Of a stretch of DNA of 60,909 nucleotides, positions 16,834-24,772 are shown one piece after another. Both the position numbers and the translations under genes were made by a program. The notes beneath the pieces were generated by a model that saw only the letters and a list, made by a program, of their open reading frames with translations, had not been told where the DNA came from and made no database searches. Source of the DNA: an uncultured Lachnospiraceae bacterium (GTDB lineage Bacteria > Bacillota > Clostridia > Lachnospirales > Lachnospiraceae); NCBI GenBank assembly GCA_947564645.1, contig CANOCU010000015.1, positions 1-60,909 on the forward strand, in the 5' to 3' direction. The number at the start of each line of letters is the position of its first letter. The stretch's first letter is position 1.

Positions 16834-17118
16834 AAGCAGAATCTGTCAGTGACTTTGCAGATTAAGATATTTTCGAAACGTCGGGAAACTTTATAATCAA
16901 AATTAAGGAAACCTTTGCAGGATCGCGTAAGCACGGATTTTGCAAATGTGGGAGTCGGGGCGGATACTCTCCAGAGTATTCAATCGCACGGTGGAAACTT
17001 TTATTGTACTCCGATAAAATAATACATGATATGTTACAAGAGATTGAAAGATGGAAAGATGGAAAGATGGAAGGATGAAAAGATGCAAAGATAGAGAGAA
17101 AGGGGCGCAGAGATCAAA
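16834..17118. other. Non-coding stretch before the GH28 gene
   Basis: No gene is seen. It holds a possible promoter (TTGTAC 17004-17009, 17-nt spacer, TGATAT 17027-17032) and the GATGGAAA repeat described separately. Confidence 0.4.
17042..17092 (+). repeat. 8-bp tandem repeat (GATGGAAA-like)
   Basis: About six imperfect units (GATTGAAA, GATGGAAA twice, GATGGAAG, GATGAAAA, GATGCAAA) directly upstream of the GH28 ribosome site. Confidence 0.85.
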
Positions 17119-18474
17119 ATGACGATCAACATAGTAGAACAGGGAGCCGTCGGCGACGGCAGGACAGTAAATACACAGGCCATTCAGCGAGCGGTGGATC
17201 TGTGTCATGAAGCGGGAGGCGGTACGGTTCTGGTGCCGGCGGGGATATTTGTCAGCGGTACGTTTGTACTGAAGAGCAATGTGACCTTAGAGGTCGCAGC
17301 CGGCGCCGTGCTGCAGGCGAGTCCGGATATCCGGGATTATCGGGAGGACACCCATCACAACCGGTACCGCAATGAGGAGGCGCTGGACCGGTGCTTTATT
17401 TACGCACAGGATCAGGAGAATATCCGTATCACGGGGAAGGGAGAGATCAACGGCAGCGCGGCGGCTTTTCCCAATGAAGGTAGTATTTACAGACCGATGA
17501 TGATGCGATTTTTGCGGTGCGGACAGATTCGGATCGACGGGGTGAAGCTGTATCAGTCGGCGGCCTGGACGGCGGCCTTCCTTGATTCCGCTTACATCCG
17601 GGTAACGGGTGTAACTATTTTTAATAACGAGCGTTATAACGGAGACGGACTGGATTTCGACGGATGCGCCCATGTGTTTGTGGAGGGCTGCAGCATTACG
17701 GGGACGGACGACAATCTGTGCCTGCAGTCAGGCAGTAAGAAATATCCTGTCAAGGACATTCATATCAGTAACTGTGAATTCTCTTCCCTCTGTGCGGCGA
17801 TCCGGATCGGGCTGAAATCTATCGGGGAAATCTACAATGTGGTCATCAGCAACTGTACCATGGACCGGGTATGGAGAGAGGGCATTAAGATCGAATGTAC
17901 GGAAGGCGGGAGCATCACGGATATCGCGGTGCAGAATGTGGTGATGCGGGACGTGTCAAGACCGCTCTTCGTGATCCTGAACAATCGTTTTGAGACAGAG
18001 GATTATGGCACTTCGGTGGAACTGCAGGCAATGCCCGAAATCGGTGTGATGGGGAATCTTTGTTTCTCCAATATTCTGGCGACGGACTCGGCGGAGATGA
18101 AGAAGACGCACTACCGGTTCGGGGATGACGTGATGGGAGAGCCGAAGTTTAACGGAATCCGGATTGATGCCAATAGTGAGCATCCGATCCGCGGCGTCAC
18201 TATGAGTAACGTATGTTATCACAGTATCGGCGGTGTGAAGAAGACGGAGATCCTGGAGAAATATCCGGAGGTGGTGGACAGACTGCAGAATCCGGCGGAA
18301 AAGGGATCGGAGAATTACTATCCGGACTGGAGCCGGGCGGCCTGTATGGATATCCGGCATGTGGAGGGACTGTATCTGGAGAACATACAATTGTCCACCG
18401 AAGAGCCGGACGAGAGGGAACCGTACTTTGTGGAAGGGTGTAAGACACTGCGGCAGGAGATTTTTATACAGTAG
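17119..18474 (+). CDS. Glycoside hydrolase family 28 (polygalacturonase-like)
   Basis: 451 residues with the right-handed beta-helix pattern of GH28. Catalytic Asp residues are D176 (NGDGLDF), D197 and D198 (GTDDN), with the 21-residue spacing of fungal polygalacturonases. The fungal RIK motif corresponds to GIKIE. The usual His of the GHG motif is not evident; the matching region reads AAIRIGLKS. No signal peptide, so it probably acts in the cytoplasm on imported oligogalacturonides or related uronides, likely in exo fashion. GAAAGGGGC precedes the ATG. The gene appears monocistronic. Confidence 0.9.
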   Translation: MTINIVEQGAVGDGRTVNTQAIQRAVDLCHEAGGGTVLVPAGIFVSGTFVLKSNVTLEVAAGAVLQASPDIRDYREDTHHNRYRNEEALDRCFIYAQDQENIRITGKGEINGSAAAFPNEGSIYRPMMMRFLRCGQIRIDGVKLYQSAAWTAAFLDSAYIRVTGVTIFNNERYNGDGLDFDGCAHVFVEGCSITGTDDNLCLQSGSKKYPVKDIHISNCEFSSLCAAIRIGLKSIGEIYNVVISNCTMDRVWREGIKIECTEGGSITDIAVQNVVMRDVSRPLFVILNNRFETEDYGTSVELQAMPEIGVMGNLCFSNILATDSAEMKKTHYRFGDDVMGEPKFNGIRIDANSEHPIRGVTMSNVCYHSIGGVKKTEILEKYPEVVDRLQNPAEKGSENYYPDWSRAACMDIRHVEGLYLENIQLSTEEPDEREPYFVEGCKTLRQEIFIQ

Positions 18475-18606
18475 GCTGCATGCTGGAGAAGCATCCGGGA
18501 GAAGAATGGAAGGTTGTGCAGGAAGGAGAGAAGCGGTATCTGCTTTCCATTTAGTCCAAACTATGGTATAGTTTCCCTAAAGAAAAACACGTTAAGGAGA
18601 AAGCGG

Positions 18607-19326
18607 ATGAAGAACGGGATGTGGAAGAAGTTTGGAAAACTGACAGGGAAATGTTATCTGAATATGGCGCAGGGGGCGGAAGATCCTAAATGCTGGGATG
18701 ATGCGTTTGCACTTTTGCTGGAGATTGTGGCAGATGGCAGGAGCGAAGATCCGCAGTACGCGGCGGAGCTGTACCAGTTAGACGAAATGACCGATTATGA
18801 ATATGATGTACAGGGCTGGCTGGAGGACTATCTGGACGAAGTGGATATGCGGGAAGATAAGCAAAAGGTTCTGAAAATATGCGATACGCTGCTTAATCTG
18901 TTCCGTTGGAAAGAGGATGCGCCTTCGGAACTACGACTGATGAAGGCTGGGGCGCTTAGCGCGCTCGGCAGAAATGATGAGGCGGTGGAACTTTGCAGAC
19001 ACTGGATGGAAGAGGATCCTGAAGATATCACGGCAGTTACGGCCAGCATATATGCCTACACGGCGAGCCGTGACATGGAGGCGGCGGAGAAACTGATCCG
19101 GGAACACATCCAGGAGGATACGCAGTGCACGGAAGAGAACGATATCCTGTTTACTGCCGCCGCCGCTTTCTATAAGGCATCCGGCAATAAGAAAGAGTAT
19201 AAGCGGATCGATGATGCATTGGAGGCCTACGACGAGGAGCTCGTGAAGTTCTTTACGGGAATGGATGGAGATGAGGACGGTGACGACTTGTTTGACTGGG
19301 ATGACGACGATCTGCCTTTTAATTGA
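18607..19326 (+). CDS. TPR-like helical-repeat protein with acidic tail
   Basis: 239 residues, all-helical with repeated A-x-x-L-x-x-x-G patterns reminiscent of tetratricopeptide repeats (for example around ALSALGRNDEAVELCRHWM). The C-terminus is strikingly acidic (DGDEDGDDLFDWDDDD). There are no membrane segments or catalytic motifs. ATG 18607 is chosen because AAGGAGAAAGC precedes it; an in-frame start at 18514 lacks one. The function is unknown; TPR folds usually mediate protein contacts. Confidence 0.7.
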   Translation: MKNGMWKKFGKLTGKCYLNMAQGAEDPKCWDDAFALLLEIVADGRSEDPQYAAELYQLDEMTDYEYDVQGWLEDYLDEVDMREDKQKVLKICDTLLNLFRWKEDAPSELRLMKAGALSALGRNDEAVELCRHWMEEDPEDITAVTASIYAYTASRDMEAAEKLIREHIQEDTQCTEENDILFTAAAAFYKASGNKKEYKRIDDALEAYDEELVKFFTGMDGDEDGDDLFDWDDDDLPFN

Positions 19327-19354
19327 AATTTCTAATGCCGTTTGTGATAATGAG
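19326..19354 (+). repeat. Dispersed intergenic motif, copy 4
   Basis: AAATTTCTAATGCCGTTTG then TGATAATGAG, about 50 nt upstream of the AAA-ATPase gene. The first half is nearly identical to the copy at 23075. Confidence 0.6.
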
Positions 19355-19404
19355 TCAGATACTGCGAGCAGGAGTGGAAGATGTGACCACGTGAGGGAAG
19401 TTAT

Positions 19405-21105
19405 ATGACGAGGAAGATTGGAATCGGGAATCAGGACTTTGGGATGATTCAAAGGGAGAAATGCTTCTACGTTGACAAGACAAGGTTTATACGGGACTGG
19501 TGGGAAAGCAAAGACAGTGTGACCCTGATCACGCGTCCGAGGCGTTTTGGAAAAACACTGAATATGAGTATGGTGGAACATTTTTTCTCTGTCAGGTATG
19601 CGGGAAGAGGAGAACTGTTTGCCAGTTTGTCCATATGGCAGGAAGAAAAATACCGGGAAATGCAGGGAACTTATCCGGTGCTTTTTCTTAGTTTTGCGGG
19701 GATGAAGGAGAACAACTTTGCGGGTGCGAGGGAAAATATCTGTCGGACGATCGAAGAACAGTACAACAGACACGACTATCTGTTGGAAGGCGACCTGCTC
19801 AATGAGAAAGAGAAGGATTTTTATCAGAAAGTCCGTGCGGAGATGTCTGACAGCGTGGCAGCGGTATCTCTCAGGTCTTTGTCGGATTTTCTCTGCAGGT
19901 ATTATAAGAAGAAAGCCATTATCCTTTTAGATGAATATGATACGCCTATGCAGGAGGCTTATGTAAATGGATATTGGGACGAGATGGCATCATTTACGCG
20001 GAGCCTGTTCAATTTCACCTTTAAGACAAATCCTTATCTGGAACGGGCGATCATGACAGGCATTACGCGGGTGAGTAAGGAATCGATCTTTTCTGATCTG
20101 AATAATCTGGAGGTCGTGACATCAATCTCCGATAAGTATTCGGATTGTTTTGGGTTTACGGAAGAAGAAGTTTCTGCGGCATTGAAGGAATATGCTCTGA
20201 CGGATCGTGAGCTGCAGGTAAGAGAATGGTATGACGGTTTTACGTTTGGCCACAGAACGGATATTTACAATCCATGGTCGATTGTCAACTATCTGGACAA
20301 AAGAGCGATAGGTATTTATTGGGCGAACACCAGCAGCAACAGTCTGGTTGGAAAACTGATCCGGGAAGGAAGCCCGGATATTAAGATGACAATGGAAAGC
20401 CTGCTGCGGGGCGAAACTTTCAGCACTGCGTTTGACGAGCAGATCGTATTCAACCAACTTGACCAGGGAGACGATGCCGTATGGAGTTTTCTGCTTGCAG
20501 GCGGTTATTTAAGAGTGGTGCATTATGAATTTAATCTTATGCGGAGAAAAGCGGAGTTTGTCCTGAAACTTACCAACCTGGAAGTTCAGGTGATGTTTGA
20601 ACGGATGATAGAGGGGTGGTTTGAAGGATGCCGCAGAGTGAAAAATGCGTTTCTCCAGGCTTTACTGACTGATGATATTGCGGGAATGAATTCCTATATG
20701 AATAAGGTTGCGCTGCAGACTTTCAGCTACTTTGACACGGGAAGGAATGGGACGGAAGAGCCGGAACGTTTCTATCACGGGTTTGTGCTGGGAATGACGG
20801 TGGATCTTGCGGACAGATATGTGATCACATCCAACAGGGAGAGCGGCTATGGACGCTATGACGTAATGCTGGAGCCAAGGAATGTGGAAGATGACGCGAT
20901 CCTACTGGAATTTAAGGTGCAGGAGGAGGCGGAGAAAGAACTGTCTGACACGGTGCAGAATGCGTTAAGACAGATAGAGGAGAAGGGATATCAGGCGAAT
21001 CTGATCGTAAAAGGAATTGCGCAGGAACGTATACGGAAGTATGGATTTGCCTTCTGCGGGAAGAAGGTACTGATCGGGAGAGAGAACAGGGCATTCTCCG
21101 CCTGA
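19405..21105 (+). CDS. AAA-ATPase-like / PD-(D/E)XK nuclease family protein
   Basis: 566 residues. The N-terminal AAA-ATPase-like domain has the family signature of an early F-Y-V-D-K-T motif and Walker A RPRRFGKT (K50, T51), then Walker B IILLDEYD near residue 175. The C-terminal domain (about 460-560) is PD-(D/E)XK-like, with D in GYGRYDVML and E-x-K in LLEFKVQEE. Such proteins are numerous in Bacteroidetes and Clostridia, often in multiple copies, and their function is unproven. The gene stands alone downstream of a copy of the dispersed motif, like the DUF4143 ATPase at 23118. Confidence 0.9.
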   Translation: MTRKIGIGNQDFGMIQREKCFYVDKTRFIRDWWESKDSVTLITRPRRFGKTLNMSMVEHFFSVRYAGRGELFASLSIWQEEKYREMQGTYPVLFLSFAGMKENNFAGARENICRTIEEQYNRHDYLLEGDLLNEKEKDFYQKVRAEMSDSVAAVSLRSLSDFLCRYYKKKAIILLDEYDTPMQEAYVNGYWDEMASFTRSLFNFTFKTNPYLERAIMTGITRVSKESIFSDLNNLEVVTSISDKYSDCFGFTEEEVSAALKEYALTDRELQVREWYDGFTFGHRTDIYNPWSIVNYLDKRAIGIYWANTSSNSLVGKLIREGSPDIKMTMESLLRGETFSTAFDEQIVFNQLDQGDDAVWSFLLAGGYLRVVHYEFNLMRRKAEFVLKLTNLEVQVMFERMIEGWFEGCRRVKNAFLQALLTDDIAGMNSYMNKVALQTFSYFDTGRNGTEEPERFYHGFVLGMTVDLADRYVITSNRESGYGRYDVMLEPRNVEDDAILLEFKVQEEAEKELSDTVQNALRQIEEKGYQANLIVKGIAQERIRKYGFAFCGKKVLIGRENRAFSA

Positions 21106-21139
21106 AGAACTTCCGTATCGACAGGAGGAAACGAACAGT

Positions 21140-21931
21140 ATGGATAACAATAAGATCATGAAAATCGCCCTGGAGCAGTCGGCCATCGACTGTTGCTGTG
21201 TGCCGGAGGATTTTCTCTCACCACGCAACAGCGTGCATGTGTCAAAGGCTTCCGACCGGGCCAGAAGGTATCTCGAACTACCGCATCTGTGCGATCTGGT
21301 CTCCTACGGCACGAATATCGTAGCCACGGGACGGGAAGATCTTTTGCCAAAGATCGCGCAGTGTATCGACCGTATGCCGGCGATCGAGAACTGCTTCGAG
21401 ACGCCGGGCTTATATCCTCTCAATCAAATATTGGAACAGGAGGGCGCCAGGATCTGTTTCATGGCGGATTATTTTCTTCCGGATATGGATGCGGTGTTCC
21501 GGTATGAACAGCCCTGCGGCGTATCCTGCGAACTTAGAGTGATGGAAGATACAGAGTTTGCGGGACTGTACCTGCCGGAGTGGAAGAACGCCCTGTGCGC
21601 CGACCGGAAGCATCTGGACAGGCTGGCGGTAGGGGCCTTTGACCAGGGGAAGCTGGTCGGACTGGCCGGCTGTTCGGCGGACTGCGACACCATGTGGCAG
21701 ATCGGGGTGGATGTCCTGCCGGAATACAGAAGACAGGGGATTGCGTCGGCGCTTACCAACCGGCTTGCCAGAGAAACCTTTGAACGGGATCTGGTACCCT
21801 TTTACTGCGCCGCCTGGTCTAATGTGAAATCCGTCAGAAATGCGATCCGGAGCGGTTTCCGCCCGGGATGGGTGGAAATCACTGCGAAGAGCGACGCGTA
21901 TATCGAGAAGATGATGAAGAAGGGGTTATAA
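21140..21931 (+). CDS. GNAT family N-acetyltransferase
   Basis: 263 residues. The C-terminal GNAT domain (about 130-255) has the acetyl-CoA loop in VLPEYRRQGIASALTNRLA, matching the R/Q-x-x-G-x-A pattern. The N-terminal half is a family-specific extension rich in Cys. The substrate cannot be read from the sequence. AGGAGGAAACG precedes the ATG. It converges on the AraC-family gene with a 32-nt gap and no clear terminator. Confidence 0.88.
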   Translation: MDNNKIMKIALEQSAIDCCCVPEDFLSPRNSVHVSKASDRARRYLELPHLCDLVSYGTNIVATGREDLLPKIAQCIDRMPAIENCFETPGLYPLNQILEQEGARICFMADYFLPDMDAVFRYEQPCGVSCELRVMEDTEFAGLYLPEWKNALCADRKHLDRLAVGAFDQGKLVGLAGCSADCDTMWQIGVDVLPEYRRQGIASALTNRLARETFERDLVPFYCAAWSNVKSVRNAIRSGFRPGWVEITAKSDAYIEKMMKKGL

Positions 21932-21963
21932 CAGGAGATTGCTTCCTTCATCCGAGTCCTTTT

Positions 21964-22755
21964 TCAGGGGCACGGAAACTGGTTCCGATACTCGCTGGGG
22001 GTCAGTCCTGTGAATTTCTTAAACTGTCTCATAAAATGCAGATCGTTCTCATATCCGCAGAAATCCGCAAGCCCGCTGATGCTCATGCTGCTGTTTCGAA
22101 GATAGTATTTGGCCAGTTTCAACCGGGCCTGGATCATATCCTGTCTGCAGGAGATCCCGAAGAACTGCCTGTAAAGATGCTGGAAATAGGACAGGCTTAA
22201 GCATAGGGAGTCCGCCAGTTCCGGCACGGTGCGGGCGGCAGCAGGATCGTTGTAGATCTGGGTGCGCAGTCCGGAGAAATCCGGGTAATATTTCCGGATG
22301 CCGTTGTCCGCTTCCGGTTTTTCCAGGGACTCCTGAAGAGAATACAGGAAAATATGCATGAAGGAATCCAGAACGGATTCTTTGTGGACGGAAGCGCTGT
22401 GATAACAGTCCGACATCATTCTTACATATTCCGATAGTTTATGAAAATCAAAAGGATACACGATCCGGTTAAGAGGGAGAGCGAGGCTTGCCAGAAAGTC
22501 CGCATCCTCTTCATCCGGAAGAAAGTGAATCCAGTCGTCATTGTACCCGATCACATCACAGCCGTAATGAATATAAGTATCCGGAGGGAAGCAGATCAGG
22601 GCGTTGGGATGTACGGCATATCGTATGCCGTCAAGTTCGACCCAGGCTTCCTGTTTGATCAGCAGAACCAGATAGTCGGGAAGTCCCGGCCGGTGTTCAA
22701 TGTTGCACGGATTTGGGTGATGGGAGTCGTGGCCGCAGACATTTACGGTGATCAT
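21964..22755 (-). CDS. AraC-family transcriptional regulator
   Basis: 263 residues. An N-terminal cupin-like sensing domain (about 10-90; VHPNALICFPPD) is followed by a C-terminal AraC/XylS DNA-binding domain (about 165-258; two HTH motifs, ending FKKFTGLTPSEYRNQF). Such regulators normally activate a nearby sugar-use operon. The gene faces away from the GH88/ABC locus and is separated from it by the DUF4143 cassette. Its promoter region carries an element repeated upstream of GH88, which suggests the same regulator acts at both. Confidence 0.92.
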   Translation of the reverse strand: MITVNVCGHDSHHPNPCNIEHRPGLPDYLVLLIKQEAWVELDGIRYAVHPNALICFPPDTYIHYGCDVIGYNDDWIHFLPDEEDADFLASLALPLNRIVYPFDFHKLSEYVRMMSDCYHSASVHKESVLDSFMHIFLYSLQESLEKPEADNGIRKYYPDFSGLRTQIYNDPAAARTVPELADSLCLSLSYFQHLYRQFFGISCRQDMIQARLKLAKYYLRNSSMSISGLADFCGYENDLHFMRQFKKFTGLTPSEYRNQFPCP

Positions 22756-22775
22756 AATGGGTTATTTTCCTTTCA

Positions 22776-22826
22776 AAAAGCAGATTGCATCAGTTGTAGT
22801 GTACCCTATGATAGGATAGTTTGCGG
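22776..22826. repeat. Element A, similar to element B at 24603
   Basis: It starts AAAAGCAGATT, continues ATCAGTTGT and ATGATAGGATA and ends GCGG. Excluding a gap of about 8 nt in the middle, 37 of 42 positions match element B. It lies in the AraC gene promoter and contains the palindrome CCTATGATAGG (22805-22815). Confidence 0.75.
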
Positions 22827-22837
22827 GCGGGCGTCAA
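22808..22837 (-). promoter_or_regulatory. Predicted promoter of the AraC-family gene
   Basis: On the minus strand: TTGACG (22832-22837), an 18-nt spacer and TATCAT (22808-22813). The -10 box overlaps the palindrome CCTATGATAGG, which would suit autoregulation. Confidence 0.55.
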
Positions 22838-22894
22838 GAGAAATATTTCCGTAGTTATCAAACGTTCTTGGAGAAAGCAGCAATCACATCATGA

Positions 22895-23022
22895 AAGTCC
22901 CTTGAAAAATCTGATTTAAGTCGAAAAAGTCATTCGAAAAAGTTTCCGATTTTTAAAAAAGTCCCTTGAAAAAGTTGTGTTTATGCAAAAAAGTCGTTGC
23001 AATAAGTTGTATTTTTCTAATA
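22895..23022 (+). repeat. Four tandem 32-bp repeats upstream of the DUF4143 gene
   Basis: Units start at 22895, 22927, 22959 and 22991, exactly 32 bp apart. Each begins AAGTC, and units 1-3 share a core close to AAGTCccTTGAAAAAGTT; the second half is T/A-rich and more variable. Units 1 and 3 are identical over their first 15 bases and match at 24 of 32. There are no spacers, so it is not CRISPR. The regular spacing of about three helical turns suggests cooperative protein binding on one DNA face. Confidence 0.8.
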
Positions 23023-23074
23023 ACTGTTTTAAAAGACAGGGCCTTCGTGTATACTATATCGTAAGAACTACGGT

Positions 23075-23103
23075 AAACTTCTAATGCCGTTAACGATAGC
23101 AAG
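23075..23103 (+). repeat. Dispersed intergenic motif, copy 5
   Basis: AAACTTCTAATGCCGTT then AACGATAGCAAG, ending inside the ribosome site of the DUF4143 gene. Confidence 0.6.
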
Positions 23104-23117
23104 GGGGTATGCATGCA

Positions 23118-24437
23118 ATGCTGAAAAGGAAGATCACACAAAGTCTGATCGAATGGAAGCAGACACCAGACCATAAACCGCTTGTGATCAAGGGATGCAG
23201 GCAGTGTGGGAAGACATTTTCCGTTATGGATTTTGCGAAGAAACATTATAAGAATGTGGTTTATCTGAATTTCTTTGAGAATCCGGATTATGCTTCTGTA
23301 TTTGCGGGTTCTCTGGAAGTTGATCATATCATTATGCTGCTTTCCGCGCTGCTTTCCGGCGGCGCAGTCTTTGAAGCCGGGAATACGGTGCTTGTTCTGG
23401 ATGAGATTCAGGACTGTCCGGAAGCCAGAACCGCTTTGAAGTTCTTTTATATGGACGGACGTTTTGATGTGATCGGAACGGATTCTCTTCTGGGTGTGAA
23501 ATGTTACGGAAGGGAACCGAAATCCATACCGGTGGGCGCTGAAACCGTTATAGATATGTATCCGCTGGATTTTGAAGAGTTTTTGTGGGCAAACGGAATC
23601 ACAGAGCAGGTGATCGATCTGCTGCAGACAAATCTGCAGATGCAGACGCCGGTTCCGGAGGCATTGCACAGTCGTATGCGGCAGCTGCTTTTACAGTATA
23701 CGGTCGTAGGCGGTATGCCGGATGTGGTGCAGACATTTGTGAATACGAAGCAGATGAATGATGTGCTTCGCATACAGCGGGACATTGTCCGCTCTTATGA
23801 AGACGATATGGTAAAATATGCAGAGAGGAAAGACAAATCCCGCATCAGAGAGTGCTTTGAATCGATTCCGAAACAGCTTGGTAAAGAAAATAAGAAATTC
23901 CAGTATACCGTCGTAAAAAAAGGTTCCACCGCTTCAAGATACGCCGGCAGTCTGCAATGGATTGAGGATGCAGGAATCGTTGTACGCTGCTATAATCTTT
24001 TCATTACGGAATTACCGTTAGACGGCAATGCGGACAGGGAGGTCTTCAAGGTATACATGCAGGATTGCGGCTTGTTTGTCAGTATGTTGGAGGATGGCAC
24101 ACAGTATGATATTCTGCAGGGTAACCTTTATGGATATAAGGGAGCCATATTTGAAAACCTGATCGCGGATATATTTACAAAAATGGGACGTAAACTTTAT
24201 TATTTCCATAAGGATTCCGGTCTGGAGGTGGACTTCGTGATCCGCTATCAAGGTGCGTGTACTCTCGTGGAAGTGAAGGCGGCTACCGGAAATGTGAAAA
24301 GCACCAGAACCATTCTGAATCATCCCGAGAAATATCATGTGGATCGCGCAGTCAAGCTGGGGGATTATAATATCGGCAAGACAGGGCAGATACTTACGCT
24401 CCCGCTTTATATGGCGTTCCTGTTGCGGGAAGTTTGA
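23118..24437 (+). CDS. AAA_14 / DUF4143 ATPase
   Basis: 439 residues. The N-terminal P-loop ATPase (AAA_14) has Walker A GCRQCGKT and Walker B VLVLDEIQDC. The C-terminal DUF4143 region includes a nuclease-like segment with EVDFVI and LVEVKAATG, matching a PD-(D/E)XK core (D and E-x-K). Family function is unproven; members are abundant, patchily distributed and often duplicated, as for mobile or conflict genes. The start is probably ATG 23118, 10 nt after AAGGGGG; ATG 23109 is too close to that site. The gene and its array sit between elements A and B, separating the AraC gene from the operon it would normally flank. Confidence 0.9.
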   Translation: MLKRKITQSLIEWKQTPDHKPLVIKGCRQCGKTFSVMDFAKKHYKNVVYLNFFENPDYASVFAGSLEVDHIIMLLSALLSGGAVFEAGNTVLVLDEIQDCPEARTALKFFYMDGRFDVIGTDSLLGVKCYGREPKSIPVGAETVIDMYPLDFEEFLWANGITEQVIDLLQTNLQMQTPVPEALHSRMRQLLLQYTVVGGMPDVVQTFVNTKQMNDVLRIQRDIVRSYEDDMVKYAERKDKSRIRECFESIPKQLGKENKKFQYTVVKKGSTASRYAGSLQWIEDAGIVVRCYNLFITELPLDGNADREVFKVYMQDCGLFVSMLEDGTQYDILQGNLYGYKGAIFENLIADIFTKMGRKLYYFHKDSGLEVDFVIRYQGACTLVEVKAATGNVKSTRTILNHPEKYHVDRAVKLGDYNIGKTGQILTLPLYMAFLLREV

Positions 24438-24448
24438 TAATCGGAAGC

Positions 24449-24477
24449 AAAGTTTTTCGTGTCGTTAATGACAGAAG
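24449..24477 (+). repeat. Dispersed intergenic motif, copy 6
   Basis: AAAGTTTTTCGTGTCGTT then AATGACAGAAG, just after the DUF4143 stop codon. The flank CGGAAGC resembles that of copies 1 and 2. Confidence 0.5.
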
Positions 24478-24505
24478 CGAGAATATGATTATGAGGCAAA
24501 AGGGT

Positions 24506-24542
24506 TACGGCTGTTGCATCTGTTGCAGTGGCCGTACTTTTT
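24506..24542 (+). terminator. Intrinsic terminator of the DUF4143 gene
   Basis: TACGGC(TG) pairs with (CAG)..GCCGTA, followed by CTTTTT. Confidence 0.7.
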
Positions 24543-24574
24543 GTATCATAGGAAAATATGGCCTATGATACAAA
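24540..24574. repeat. Perfect 13-bp inverted repeat upstream of GH88
   Basis: TTTGTATCATAGG and CCTATGATACAAA are separated by 9 nt. Each arm contains CCTATGATA, also present in element A over the AraC promoter. It could act as an operator or as a second hairpin backing up the terminator. Confidence 0.8.
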
Positions 24575-24602
24575 ACCGGATGCGCAGCTTCGCGCGTGAA
24601 AC

Positions 24603-24647
24603 AAAAGCAGATTAGATCAGTTGTTTGCATGATAGGATATTGTGCGG
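24603..24647. repeat. Element B, similar to element A at 22776
   Basis: It starts AAAAGCAGATT, continues ATCAGTTGT and ATGATAGGATA and ends GCGG. It lies about 130 nt before the GH88 start in the same orientation as element A. It may be a shared operator or the second end of a duplication caused by insertion of the DUF4143 cassette. Confidence 0.75.
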
Positions 24648-24772
24648 AACGCGCCAGATCAATAGGATTAAGAAAGGGGACATTGCGTAACAACGCAGTT
24701 CAGGACTTTGCTCTTGGCAAAATCCGTGAAAACAGGTAAAGGGAAATGGGAAGCCATAGAATGGAGGAGAAC
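24648..24772. other. Leader of the GH88 operon
   Basis: Together with the elements above, this fills the 335-nt gap after the DUF4143 gene. No confident promoter boxes are seen. A short inverted repeat (TTGCGTAACAACGCA) lies at about 24683-24697. Confidence 0.35.

Noticed and set aside
18213-18571. Overlapping forward frames at the end of the GH28 gene
   Set aside because: Arg/Gly-rich translations typical of frame-shifted GC-rich coding sequence, without ribosome sites.
22895-23022. CRISPR array
   Set aside because: The 32-bp units follow each other without spacers, are imperfect, and no cas gene is near.
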